Assembly: GCA_044375555.1 (NCBI GenBank)
Contig: JBILML010000008.1
Span: forward strand, 1-64,000
DNA from: UBA967 sp044375555
GTDB lineage: Bacteria; Verrucomicrobiota; Verrucomicrobiia; Chthoniobacterales; Terrimicrobiaceae
DNA length: 64,000 nt
Reading direction: 5' to 3'
In this document: piece by piece, positions 1-7,961 of the stretch
How the letters are laid out: every line of letters begins with the position of its first letter
How positions within the stretch are numbered: position 1 is the stretch's first letter
Position numbers and translations under genes: made by a program
The notes under the pieces: generated by a model
What the model was told of the DNA's origin: nothing
Seen by the model: only the letters and a program-made list of their open reading frames with translations
The model's database searches: none

Positions 1-13
1 GGATGTAGTTTTC

Positions 14-34
14 ATGGCATCTTGAAGATGCCAT
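14..34. repeat. Perfect 10-bp inverted repeat
   Basis: The arms ATGGCATCTT (14-23) and AAGATGCCAT (25-34) are exact reverse complements around a single central base. No gene is visible upstream within the window, so it could be a terminator-like hairpin of a gene outside the window or a protein-binding palindrome. Function is not known. The rest of 1-264 shows nothing coding. Confidence 0.5.
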
Positions 35-51
35 TGGGGCAGCCTCAACGC

Positions 52-111
52 GCCTCCGAAGCAGTCCGGCGAGCTAGAGCCCTACGGGCTCGCCCGCCTG
101 CTTCGGAAGGC
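52..111. repeat. Long imperfect palindrome (REP-like hairpin)
   Basis: Outer arms at 52-64 and 98-111 pair with one bulged base. Inner arms GGCGAGC (68-74) and GCTCGCC (88-94) pair exactly. The element is intergenic, GC-rich and about 60 bp, the size of repetitive extragenic palindromes. No second copy was found in the window, so membership of a repeat family is inference. Confidence 0.45.
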
Positions 112-230
112 TTGTTGAAAAGATACCGGTCCCACACATTCACATATATTGTAAGAGTTGTGTTGTGTCTTAAGAATGTGTCAACGATTGGTTAAGATTA
201 GATTTTCGTGTTCGGTGGTAAAATTTCAAA

Positions 231-257
231 TTGACTTGGTCAGATGTTGACTAATAC
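231..257 (+). promoter_or_regulatory. Possible promoter of the Phd/VapC pair
   Basis: TTGACT (231-236) and TAATAC (252-257) resemble -35 and -10 boxes but with a short 15-nt spacer. The start codon at 265 lies immediately downstream, so a transcript from here would be nearly leaderless. TTGACT is repeated at 247-252. This is weak, pattern-only evidence. Confidence 0.25.
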
Positions 258-264
258 TTGAACA

Positions 265-504
265 ATGACCGTGACGATTTACGAAGCCAAAACCCATCTC
301 TCCCGCATTCTGCAACGGGTGGAGCAGGGAGAGGAAGTGGTGGTATGCCGTGGCAAGCAACCGATCGCCCGCATTGTTCCATCCGATTCCGCGAAACCGA
401 AGCGTCCCAGGGTGGGGGAACCCACTTCGCCGCGATTTGAGATACCCGCCGATGCCTTTGCGCCGCTGGGTGCGGGGGAACTCACGGATTGGGGATTGGC
501 GTGA
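265..504 (+). CDS. Phd/YefM-type antitoxin
   Basis: This 79-residue protein starts MTVTIYEAKTHLSRIL, the classic N-terminal signature of Phd/YefM antitoxins, in which a short DNA-binding fold represses the operon and a flexible C-terminus neutralises the toxin. The segment GEEVVVCRGKQPIARI is also typical of the family. Its stop codon overlaps the GTG start of the downstream PIN toxin (GTGA at 501-504), which implies translational coupling and a single toxin-antitoxin unit. The length is normal for the family. Family assignment is secure; the partner is assigned from position and overlap. Confidence 0.88.
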   Translation: MTVTIYEAKTHLSRILQRVEQGEEVVVCRGKQPIARIVPSDSAKPKRPRVGEPTSPRFEIPADAFAPLGAGELTDWGLA

Positions 505-887
505 CTCTCCTGCTGGATACTTGCGCATTCATTTGGTTAACGAGCGCTCCCGAGTTTTTGGGGGCGAAAGCGGCTAGGGCCCTGGGCGAACCTTCCAATG
601 ATCGGGCGTTGAGCCTGGCCTCAATTTGGGAGATCACGCTCAAGCACCACTCAGGCAAGCTCCCGTTGCCATCCCCGCCGGAGGTTTGGATTGAGGAGCA
701 GTTGCGGTTGCAAGATATTGAGGTGCTGCCGATGCAAAGAGTGGTGCTTTATCGCTCGGGAAGCCTGCCGCCAATTCACAAAGACCCTTTCGACCGGGTG
801 ATCGCCGCCGAGGCCTTGCATCGCGATCTGCGATTACTTTCCCCGGACGAGCCCTTCGCGAAGTATGGTTGCTCTGTGATCTGGTAG
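501..887 (+). CDS. vapC: PIN-domain toxin (VapC-like ribonuclease)
   Basis: The protein has 128 residues with a PIN fold. The motif LLLDTCAFIWL near the N-terminus carries the first catalytic Asp, the conserved Glu lies in SIWEI near the middle, and DPFDRVIAAEAL holds the later acidic residues, so the nuclease site looks intact. VapC enzymes cleave tRNA or rRNA when their antitoxin is lost. I chose the GTG at 501 because it gives the standard four-base overlap with the antitoxin; a TTG at 489 would add four residues. The match to the PIN clan is clear, the RNA target is unknown. Confidence 0.88.
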   Translation: MTLLLDTCAFIWLTSAPEFLGAKAARALGEPSNDRALSLASIWEITLKHHSGKLPLPSPPEVWIEEQLRLQDIEVLPMQRVVLYRSGSLPPIHKDPFDRVIAAEALHRDLRLLSPDEPFAKYGCSVIW

Positions 888-956
888 CGCCATAAAATTT
901 GGGATGACAAAGTTCCGCGCAATCATACCAAAGGCAAAAAGCTTTTGGACTTTCCG

Positions 957-1032
957 AGGAGGGCGCTGCTTGTCAGCGCCGGATCAGTCCGTTATCTGAA
1001 GCGTTTCCGGACCTGACAAGCAGGTCCCTCCT
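957..1032. repeat. 76-bp paired-hairpin repeat, copy 1
   Basis: The element is AGGAG, a 19-nt hairpin (962-980, stem GGCGCTG/CAGCGCC), 28 nt, a second 19-nt hairpin (1009-1027, stem GGACCTG/CAGGTCC), then CTCCT. Loops are CTTGT and ACAAG. Two further copies of exactly the same length and spacing lie at 36915 and 38683. In this copy the right stem differs from the others but remains fully paired. It sits between the VapC gene and a pseudogene. Confidence 0.85.
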
Positions 1033-1111
1033 GCTTGTTCGGTGGAATTCAAAGTTTAGGAATAAATCACTGATCCCGATAATGAATCCAAAAGCAAACA
1101 GCCGTTGGTAT

Positions 1112-1815
1112 CACGCATTTTTCCGTGGTTGCTTGCAGTATGAAAGTTGGCTTGGACAGATGTTGTTAAATTCAACAACATTGACCGCTCCGGTTGCGCG
1201 ATTGGCGATTTCGTGGAGATAGGCCAAAACTTCCGGCGTTTTTTGAGAATGCTGTGTGAAGTGTCGGGAACAGTCATCAACCGCTCCGAGATCGGGAGGT
1301 CGCTCGCCGCCAGCGAGGCCGCGGTGAGGGATTATCTCGATCTCGCCGAGGGCACCTTCCTCTGGAGGAGCATTGGCAGCTTGGAAAAGACCGCCTCCAA
1401 ATCCTTGGTGAAGCTGCCGAGTGGATACATTCGGGACTGCGGGTTGCTTTGCCATTTGAAAGGGGTGAGAAACTTGGAGCAGCTCCTCACATGGCCTGGC
1501 GTGGGGTCGGCCTTTGAAGGCCATATCATCGAAGAAATCCTGCTCGGCCTCGCGGCCGTGGAGAGTATTTCCTGGCCTGCCGCCTTCTACCGCACCAGAG
1601 GCGGCGCGGAAGTGGACCTCGTTCTCACGCACCCCACGGGCGTGCGAATTCCGATCGAAATCAAATTTGGGATGGCAACAAAACGCTCCGACTTGAATTC
1701 TTTGGCGGCATTTATCGAACAGGAAAACTGCCCCTACGGCATCCTCGTCAACAATTCCGAGGAAATCCGATTGCTCACGCCTCAGATCCTGCAAATCCCC
1801 GCCGGGTGCTTGTAA
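1112..1815 (+). pseudogene. Remnant of AAA/DUF4143 ATPase
   Basis: The open frame from about 1147 to 1815 encodes only the C-terminal half of a DUF4143-family ATPase. It has an HTH-like segment (INRSEIGRSLAASEAAVRDY) followed by LDLAEGTFLWRS, YIRDCGLLCHL and the endonuclease-like GGAEVDLVL...IEIKF part. The N-terminal AAA domain with its Walker motifs is absent. Just upstream, in another frame from 1112, the residues HAFFRGCLQYESWL resemble the linker segment WFRGGFPESWL of intact family members, which indicates a frameshift and a 5' deletion. Intact relatives are about 380-400 residues. Their function is poorly known. Confidence 0.75.
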
Positions 1816-1980
1816 GATCCCTAATGGGGAGTTCGGCCCGGTAGAGAGATAGTCGCCCATGTGGCGGCGCGCCTGTCGGAAACGCCAAGACGCGATCGCC
1901 AATAGGCGAACGGAAAAGGACGACATTTGTTGGGTATTGAATTCGGTTTCGTCGACGCCTAGCGTTTCGCCCTTCCAAAA

Positions 1981-3504
1981 ATGAAAATTCAAAGAGCGCT
2001 GATCTCCGTTTCCGACAAAACCGGTATTGTGGAATTCGCCCGCGGGCTGGCGGCCCAGGGTGTCGAAATCCTCTCCACAGGGGGCACTGCCAAGGAACTC
2101 CAAGCGGCCGGCATCGCGACGATCGAGGTATCGCAGTTCACTGGCTCGCCCGAAATCCTCGAGGGTCGCGTGAAGACTCTCCATCCACGCATCCACGGCG
2201 GGTTGCTCTACATCCGCGGCAATGCCCACCACGAGGAGCAGGCCAAAGCCAACGGCATTCGTGCCATCGATCTTGTGGTGGTGAATCTTTATCCATTCGA
2301 GGCCACGATTGCGCGAGAAGATGTCACCCTCCCCGAAGCCATCGAGCAGATCGATATCGGCGGTCCATCGATGATCCGCAGTGCGTCGAAAAATTACCAA
2401 TCAGTCTGCGTGGTCACCGATCCCGGCGATTACGCGGCCGTTCTGGAGGACATGAAGGAGGAAAATGGCGGAACGACCCTTGTGCTGCGCGAGCGGCTCG
2501 CGATCAAGGCATTCGCCGCCACCTCGGCCTACGATGCGGCCATTTCCTGCTACCTCAACCGCGAGCAACAGACCTGCAGCCGCTTCCGCCTCGAGCTGCC
2601 CCTGGAAATGCGACTCCGCTACGGCGAGAACCCCCACCAGCAAGCCGAACTCTACGGCGACTTCGGCTCGTATTTTGAAAAACTCCAGGGCAAGGAACTT
2701 TCCTATAACAACATTCTCGATATCAGCGCGGCGGCGGCCCTGATTTCCGAGTTCTCCAAGCCCACGGTCGCGATCCTCAAGCACAACAACCCCTGTGGCG
2801 TCGGCACCGATTCCGACCTTCGCGAGGCTTGGGAAAAGGCGTTCACCACCGACAAGCAAGCGCCATTCGGCGGCGTCATCATTTGCAACCAACCGGTCAC
2901 CCTCGATCTCGCCAAGGCGATCTGTGAGATTTTCAGCGAGGTCATCATCGCGCCCGAGTTCGACTCCGAGGCCCGCTCGCTCCTTCAGAAAAAGAAAAAC
3001 CTCCGGCTCATGCGTGTGCTCAAGCCGCTCACCCAGAGCGAACGCGACATCCGCAGCGTGCTCGGTGGCCTGCTCGTGCAGGACTGCGACACCGCCGACA
3101 TTCCGGAACTCGAGCACAAAGTCGTCACCTCCCGCCCGCCCACAAAGGCCGAGATCGAGGCGATGGAATTCGGCTGGCGCGTGGTGAAGCATGTGAAATC
3201 GAACGCCATCGTTTACGCTTCCGCCGACCGCACTCTCGGCATCGGCGCCGGACAGATGTCACGGGTGGACTCCTCCCGCATTGCTGTTTGGAAAGCCAAG
3301 GAAGCCGGCCTTTCGCTCAAAGGAAGCGTGGTCTGCAGCGACGCCTTTTTTCCGTTTCCCGACGGACTCATCGCCGCCGCCGAAGCGGGCGCCACGGCTG
3401 CCATCCAGCCTGGAGGCTCCGTGCGCGACGCCGAGGTCATCCAAGCCGCGAACGACAAAGGCGTGGCGATGGTCTTCACCGGCACGCGCCACTTCCGGCA
3501 CTAA
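1981..3504 (+). CDS. purH: Bifunctional AICAR transformylase / IMP cyclohydrolase
   Basis: PurH catalyses the last two steps of IMP synthesis: formyl transfer from 10-formyl-tetrahydrofolate to AICAR, then ring closure. The N-terminal MGS-like cyclohydrolase domain (about 1-130) shows SVSDKTGI, LSTGGTAKEL and KTLHPRIHGG. The transformylase domain carries RYGENPHQQAELYG and the catalytic Lys-His pair in AILKHNNPCGVG. The 507-residue length is usual. The 165-nt region upstream holds no clear promoter or riboswitch. A CoaB-like gene follows after 12 nt in the same direction, probably co-transcribed. Confidence 0.97.
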   Translation: MKIQRALISVSDKTGIVEFARGLAAQGVEILSTGGTAKELQAAGIATIEVSQFTGSPEILEGRVKTLHPRIHGGLLYIRGNAHHEEQAKANGIRAIDLVVVNLYPFEATIAREDVTLPEAIEQIDIGGPSMIRSASKNYQSVCVVTDPGDYAAVLEDMKEENGGTTLVLRERLAIKAFAATSAYDAAISCYLNREQQTCSRFRLELPLEMRLRYGENPHQQAELYGDFGSYFEKLQGKELSYNNILDISAAAALISEFSKPTVAILKHNNPCGVGTDSDLREAWEKAFTTDKQAPFGGVIICNQPVTLDLAKAICEIFSEVIIAPEFDSEARSLLQKKKNLRLMRVLKPLTQSERDIRSVLGGLLVQDCDTADIPELEHKVVTSRPPTKAEIEAMEFGWRVVKHVKSNAIVYASADRTLGIGAGQMSRVDSSRIAVWKAKEAGLSLKGSVVCSDAFFPFPDGLIAAAEAGATAAIQPGGSVRDAEVIQAANDKGVAMVFTGTRHFRH

Positions 3505-3516
3505 CCGTTTTTTTTC

Positions 3517-4146
3517 ATGGGTCGCCTTGCTGTCATTACCTGCGGGCCGGCCCATGCTCCGATCGACTCGGTGCGGCGCATCACCAATTTCGCCACAGGG
3601 GAAATTGGAACGATTCTCTCGCAGGAATTCGCCGCCCGAGGATTCGAGGTTGTGTGCTTCCGAGGGGAGGGGAGCACTACGCCAGCACCTGAGGGGGTCG
3701 AAGTGCGTGGTTTCACAACCAATGAATCGCTGGCGCATGGAATTCGAGAATTGCAGCGCACGCCGGATGTGATTTTTCAAGCCGCCGCGCTGTGTGATTT
3801 CGAAGTTGCAGACATCGGCGGCGTTGAAATCAAAAATAAACTCACGAGCCGCAGCGACCAACTCGTCCTCACCCTCCGGCCCGCTCCAAAAATCCTCCCG
3901 ACCCTGCGCGGCATTTTCCCCGCCGCCAAAATTGTCGGCTGGAAATACGAACTCGATGGCACCCAAACCGACGCCCTCGCGTGCGCCTACCGACAACTCG
4001 CCGAATGCCGCACTGAGGCCTGTGTGGTCAATGGCGCAGCCTATGGCTCAGGCTTCGGAATTGTATTGGCCGGCGCCGGCGGCATTGAGCATTCCCCCAA
4101 CAAAAAATCCCTCGCCCGCACACTCGCAGACCACTTCGCCGCATAG
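3517..4146 (+). CDS. CoaB-like phosphopantothenoylcysteine synthetase domain protein
   Basis: The 209 residues match the DFP/CoaB fold: ITCGPAHAPIDSVRRITNFATGEIG resembles the CoaB N-terminal signature ITSGPTREPIDPVRYISN, and IKNKLTSRSDQLVLTLRPAPKIL matches the later active-site region. In most bacteria CoaB is fused to the flavoprotein CoaC (about 400 residues). Here only the CoaB half is present, so it may act with a separate CoaC elsewhere. It would ligate cysteine to 4'-phosphopantothenate in coenzyme A synthesis. The stand-alone form makes the exact role less certain than the fold. Confidence 0.75.
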   Translation: MGRLAVITCGPAHAPIDSVRRITNFATGEIGTILSQEFAARGFEVVCFRGEGSTTPAPEGVEVRGFTTNESLAHGIRELQRTPDVIFQAAALCDFEVADIGGVEIKNKLTSRSDQLVLTLRPAPKILPTLRGIFPAAKIVGWKYELDGTQTDALACAYRQLAECRTEACVVNGAAYGSGFGIVLAGAGGIEHSPNKKSLARTLADHFAA

Positions 4147-4202
4147 CCCCGCCCTTTTCCTGATTGCCTCCGGCGGAGACTCGTTTTAGGTTTTTCTTAC
4201 AA

Positions 4203-4284
4203 GCCGGCGTGGCGGAATTGGCAGACGCGCGCGACTCAAAATCGCGTTCCTTACGGAGTGTGGGTTCGATCCCCTCCGCCGGTA
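4203..4284 (+). tRNA. tRNA-Leu (CAA)
   Basis: The acceptor stem GCCGGCG (4203-4209) pairs with CGCCGGT (4277-4283) with one G-U pair, followed by discriminator A. The anticodon loop CTCAAAA gives anticodon CAA between matching stems. There is a long variable arm as expected of a class II tRNA, and the T-loop GGTTCGATCCC is present. CCA is not encoded. Confidence 0.95.
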
Positions 4285-4370
4285 GTTTTCTGGGAGAGGA
4301 TTTTACTCAATCTCCAACTCAGGGGTATCTCTCGCGGCATGCAAATCGCGCTGCGATGTCCGAGACCAGA

Positions 4371-4556
4371 CTATTCGGTAAGCCATGCCGCCATCTGCTT
4401 TTTGATTGTTTCGTGCGGAATGGTGTCGCCCCGGTCGAGGTCGTTGATGCCTTTCTGAAGGGCCGCTAAAAACTCCACGCGATCGGCGATTTGATCGATG
4501 GAGGAGTCATCGGGAAGTTCTTGGATGGCTTCCAAGACGAGTTCTTTTTGGCTCAT
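4371..4556 (-). CDS. Small orphan antitoxin-like protein
   Basis: A 61-residue acidic protein beginning MSQKELVLEAIQELPDDSS and ending in IPHETIKKQMAAWL. Short proteins of this pattern are common in bacteria and are often annotated as antitoxin components next to ParE/RelE toxins. No toxin lies on either side here: the tRNA-Leu gene is downstream and fucI is divergent. An in-frame ATG at 4598 would add 14 residues. The family resemblance is by eye and the orphan status makes the function uncertain. Confidence 0.5.
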   Translation of the reverse strand: MSQKELVLEAIQELPDDSSIDQIADRVEFLAALQKGINDLDRGDTIPHETIKKQMAAWLTE

Positions 4557-4710
4557 GGGCTGGAACCTACCACCATCAAAATAGTCCCGCAATGGCACAG
4601 GTGCCGGAGGTTTTTTCTCAAAAACGAATCAAAAGTTCATGGAACGGCCTCGACATTTTCCTCGGGATTTCGTGAGTCTCTTGGCTCCAAACCTCTCACC
4701 AATCTCAATC

Positions 4711-6477
4711 ATGCCCACACTTCCCAAAATCGGAATCCGCCCCACGATCGACGGCCGCCTTGGCGGCGTTCGCGAATCTCTCGAAAAACAAACCATGGCG
4801 ATGGCGAAGAATACCGCCCGCTTCCTCTCCCAAAATCTCCGCCACCACACCGGCGAGGAAGTCGAATGCGTGATTGCCGATACCTGCATCGGCGGCGTGA
4901 CCGAGGCTGCGGCCTGTGCTGACAAATTCCGCCGCGAGAATGTCGGCGTGTCACTCACCGTGACGCCCTGCTGGTGCTACGGCTCCGAGACGATGGACAT
5001 GGATCCGCACACGCCGAAGGCCGTTTGGGGCTTCAATGGCACGGAGCGTCCCGGCGCGGTTTATCTCGCTGCCGTTCTCGCCGCGCACACGCAAAAGGGT
5101 CTACCCGCTTTTGGAATCTACGGTCGTGATGTGCAGGATGCGGGCGACCAAAAAATCCCCGCCGATGTCGCGGAGAAACTTCTTCGTTTCGCTCGCGCCG
5201 GCCTGGCTACTGCGACGATGCGTGGCCGTTCCTATCTCGCGATGGGCGGCACCTCGATGGGCATCGCCGGCTCGATTGTCGATCCCTCGCTCTTTGAAAA
5301 ATGGCTCGGCATGCGCGTCGAGTCGGTGGACATGACGGAGTTCATTCGCCGCATCGAGCGCGGTATCTACGACAAGGTTGAATTCGCCAAGGCGCTCAAA
5401 TGGGTGAAAGCGAATTGCAAGGAGGGCAAGGATTGGAATTCGCCCGCCAAAAAACGCTCGCGCAAGCAACTCGACGCCGAGTGGGAGACGAGCGTGAAGA
5501 TGGCCCTCATCGCCCGCGACCTCATGGTCGGAAATCCCAAGCTCGCGAAGATGGGATTCGGCGAGGAGGCCCAAGGCCACCACTCCATCGCGTCCGGTTT
5601 CCAAGGCCAGCGCCAGTGGACCGACCACATGCCGAACGGTGATTTCCTCGAGGCGATCCTCAATTCCTCGTTCGACTGGAACGGCCGCCGCGCGCCCTAC
5701 ATCGTCGCCACGGAAAATGACGCGCTCAACGGCGCGGCGATGCTTTTCGGAAATCTCCTCACCAACACCGCGCAGATTTTTGCCGACCTCCGCACTTACT
5801 GGAGCGCCGACGCCATCGCTCGCGTCTCCGGCGAGAAAGTCCCCGAAGCCGCTTCGAACGGTCTTCTGCACCTCATCAACTCCGGCCCCGCCGCCCTCGA
5901 TGGCTGCGGCGAGCAGACCATCGGCGGTCAGCCCGCGATGAAGCCGTTCTGGGACATCTCCGAGTCCGAGGTGAAAGCCTGCCTCAAGTCCACGAGCTGG
6001 CATCCCTCGATCACCGAGTATTTCCCCGGCGGCGGCTGGAGCACCCGCTTTGCAACGAAAGGCGGAATGCCCGCAACGATCTATCGTCTCAACCTCGTCT
6101 CCGGCCTCGGGCCAGCCCTGCAGATTGCCGAGGGCGAAACCGTCGAGCTTCCCGAAAAAACCCATCGCATCCTCGAGGAGCGCACCAATCCAACTTGGCC
6201 GACCACTTGGTTCGTGCCTCGCTTGAACGGCTCCGGCGCGTTCCGCGACACCTACTCGGTGATGAACAATTGGGGCGCGAACCACTGCGTGATGAGCTAC
6301 GGCCACATCGGCGCCGACCTCGTTTCGCTCGCCAGCATGCTCCGCATTCCCGTTTACATGCACAATCTCGACGGCGCTCAGCTTTTCCGCCCCGCCGCCT
6401 GGACGGCCTTCGGAACCTCCGAGACCGAGAGCGCTGACTTCCGCGCGTGCGCGAACTTCGGCCCGCTCTACCGGTGA
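4711..6477 (+). CDS. fucI: L-fucose isomerase
   Basis: FucI interconverts L-fucose and L-fuculose using Mn2+. The protein (588 residues from ATG 4711) follows E. coli FucI closely from PKIGIRPTIDGR through DTCIGG, TVTPCWCYGSETMDMDP and WGFNGTERPGAVYLAA. The metal-ligand regions are present: Glu in VATENDALNG, Asp in FADLRTYWS and His in the NWGANH...YGHIGAD part. The frame is open 24 codons further upstream (ATG 4639), but homology begins at 4711. A RhaM-family mutarotase follows after 5 nt. The product feeds the kinase and microcompartment aldolase encoded 35-45 kb away in the window. Confidence 0.97.
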   Translation: MPTLPKIGIRPTIDGRLGGVRESLEKQTMAMAKNTARFLSQNLRHHTGEEVECVIADTCIGGVTEAAACADKFRRENVGVSLTVTPCWCYGSETMDMDPHTPKAVWGFNGTERPGAVYLAAVLAAHTQKGLPAFGIYGRDVQDAGDQKIPADVAEKLLRFARAGLATATMRGRSYLAMGGTSMGIAGSIVDPSLFEKWLGMRVESVDMTEFIRRIERGIYDKVEFAKALKWVKANCKEGKDWNSPAKKRSRKQLDAEWETSVKMALIARDLMVGNPKLAKMGFGEEAQGHHSIASGFQGQRQWTDHMPNGDFLEAILNSSFDWNGRRAPYIVATENDALNGAAMLFGNLLTNTAQIFADLRTYWSADAIARVSGEKVPEAASNGLLHLINSGPAALDGCGEQTIGGQPAMKPFWDISESEVKACLKSTSWHPSITEYFPGGGWSTRFATKGGMPATIYRLNLVSGLGPALQIAEGETVELPEKTHRILEERTNPTWPTTWFVPRLNGSGAFRDTYSVMNNWGANHCVMSYGHIGADLVSLASMLRIPVYMHNLDGAQLFRPAAWTAFGTSETESADFRACANFGPLYR

Positions 6478-6482
6478 CATCC

Positions 6483-6806
6483 ATGAAGCGATACGGCTCC
6501 GTGATCCGGCTCCGCCCGGAGAAATACGAGGAATACAAAAAACTCCACGCCGCCGCTTGGCCCGAGATTTTGGCAAAAATCACCGAGTGCGGGATTCGCA
6601 ACTACTCGATCTACCACAAAGACGGCTTCCTGTTTTCCTACTTCGAGTATGTCGGCAAGGACTACGATGCCGACATGGCTTTGATGGCGGCCGATCCGCG
6701 CACGCAGGAATGGTGGTCTCATTGCATCCCCTGTCAGGAACCGCTCGAAACCCGCCAGCCCGGCGAGTGGTGGGCCTCGATGGAGGAAATGTTCCACTGC
6801 GATTGA
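6483..6806 (+). CDS. rhaM: L-rhamnose mutarotase family protein (6-deoxysugar mutarotase)
   Basis: The 107-residue protein belongs to the RhaM/YiiL family of small dimeric alpha-beta barrels that interconvert anomers of L-rhamnose and, in some members, other 6-deoxysugars. Recognisable pieces are YEEYKKLHAAAWPEI, the active-site region NYSIYHKDGFLFSYFE and the late WW pair in QEWWSHCIP. It starts 5 nt after fucI, so the two are almost certainly one operon, which suggests L-fucose rather than L-rhamnose as its physiological substrate. Substrate choice is inferred from the neighbour; the family is clear. Confidence 0.88.
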   Translation: MKRYGSVIRLRPEKYEEYKKLHAAAWPEILAKITECGIRNYSIYHKDGFLFSYFEYVGKDYDADMALMAADPRTQEWWSHCIPCQEPLETRQPGEWWASMEEMFHCD

Positions 6807-6817
6807 GCGCGTCGCGG

Positions 6818-6846
6818 TTGACACCACCCTGCCGAATCCCTATTGC
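6818..6846 (+). promoter_or_regulatory. Sigma-70-type promoter of dnaN
   Basis: TTGACA (6818-6823) and TATTGC (6841-6846) are separated by exactly 17 nt. The start codon of dnaN is at 6862, giving a very short leader with no obvious Shine-Dalgarno sequence. The -35 box is a perfect consensus match. Confidence 0.7.
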
Positions 6847-6861
6847 TCCACCACTAATCTC

Positions 6862-7959
6862 ATGAAGCTCGCGGTCACCAAAGAAGCTCTCCTCGAAGGG
6901 TTGCAACGCACCCAAAATGTCGTCAGCAACCGGCCAACTCTCCCGATCCTTACCAACGCTCTTTTAGAAGCGGACGAGGAGGGATTGTGGATCACCACCA
7001 CCGACCTCGAAGTCGGAATCCGCTGCCGTGTCGAGGCCCGTGTCGAAAAAACCGGCTCCACCACGCTGCCAGCCCGCAAGTTGGTCTCGATCATCCGCGA
7101 GCTGCCCAGCTCCGAGATCATCCTCGAGGTGGATTCCAAGAACGCCGCCTCGATCCGCTGTGGCGCGAGCTTTTTCAAAATCTTTGGCCTGCCGAAAGAG
7201 GAATTCCCTGCGTTCCCAGCCTTCGAGGAACCCAAATCCCTCAAGATCCGCCAATCGGAACTCAAGGACGGACTCCGCAAAACCTCCTACGCGATCTCCA
7301 GCGACGAGGCCCGCTATGTCCTCAATGGAATTCTATTCTCGTTGAAGGATAACAAACTCATGCTCGTCGCGACCGATGGCCGCCGCCTGGCGTTGTTTGA
7401 CAGCGATCTGGAATTTCCAGAGAGCCACGAGCGCGACTTCATCCTGCCCACCAAGGCCGTTACGGAATTGCAGCGCCTGCTCAATGAGGACGGCGAAGTC
7501 GAGATTTCCAGCTCCGAAAACCTCGTCTCTTTCGAACTCAACGGCGCCCGGCTTGTTTCCAAACTCGTCGAGGGCAACTATCCGAACTACCGCCAAGTCA
7601 TCCCCGGCGAGGCCAAAGAGCGGATCGCTCTCGAGCGCGAGGCGTTTCACAACTGCGTCCGCCGCGTCTCGATCCTGAGCAGCGACAAGACCAGCTCGGT
7701 CCGCCTGAATTTCACTAAGAACAACCTCGACATCACGGCCAACACGCCCGAAGTCGGCGAGGCGAAGGAATCGATGTCCATCAACTACAAGGGCCGCGAC
7801 ATCTCGATCGCGTTCAACCCCGAGTTCCTCATGGACCCCCTGCGCAATCTCCCGAACGACGAAGTTTTCCTGGAGCTGATCGATGAAATGAGCCCCGGAG
7901 TCATCAAAATCCAGACTCCGTTCCTCTATGTGATCATGCCCATGCGCGTCTCGGCCTGA
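6862..7959 (+). CDS. dnaN: DNA polymerase III subunit beta (sliding clamp)
   Basis: The ring-shaped beta clamp tethers DNA polymerase III and other factors to DNA. The 365-residue length is that of a three-domain clamp monomer. The N-terminus MKLAVTKEALLEGLQRTQNVV, the segment RPTLPILTNALL, the central VATDGRRLAL and the C-terminal VIMPMRV are hallmark segments, the last forming part of the pocket that binds clamp-binding peptides. It has its own promoter. dnaA and recF, frequent neighbours, are absent here; the flanks are sugar-metabolism genes. The UmuC encoded at 40411 carries a QPDLF peptide that would dock on this clamp. Confidence 0.97.
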   Translation: MKLAVTKEALLEGLQRTQNVVSNRPTLPILTNALLEADEEGLWITTTDLEVGIRCRVEARVEKTGSTTLPARKLVSIIRELPSSEIILEVDSKNAASIRCGASFFKIFGLPKEEFPAFPAFEEPKSLKIRQSELKDGLRKTSYAISSDEARYVLNGILFSLKDNKLMLVATDGRRLALFDSDLEFPESHERDFILPTKAVTELQRLLNEDGEVEISSSENLVSFELNGARLVSKLVEGNYPNYRQVIPGEAKERIALEREAFHNCVRRVSILSSDKTSSVRLNFTKNNLDITANTPEVGEAKESMSINYKGRDISIAFNPEFLMDPLRNLPNDEVFLELIDEMSPGVIKIQTPFLYVIMPMRVSA

Positions 7960-7961
7960 CC

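Noticed and set aside
5101..6576. 491-codon minus-strand open frame opposite fucI
   Set aside because: Shadow of fucI. No ribosomal site, motif or conserved start.
6807..6861. Replication origin beside dnaN
   Set aside because: The gap is only 55 nt, has no DnaA-box cluster or AT-rich unwinding region, and dnaA is not adjacent. It reads as a simple promoter.
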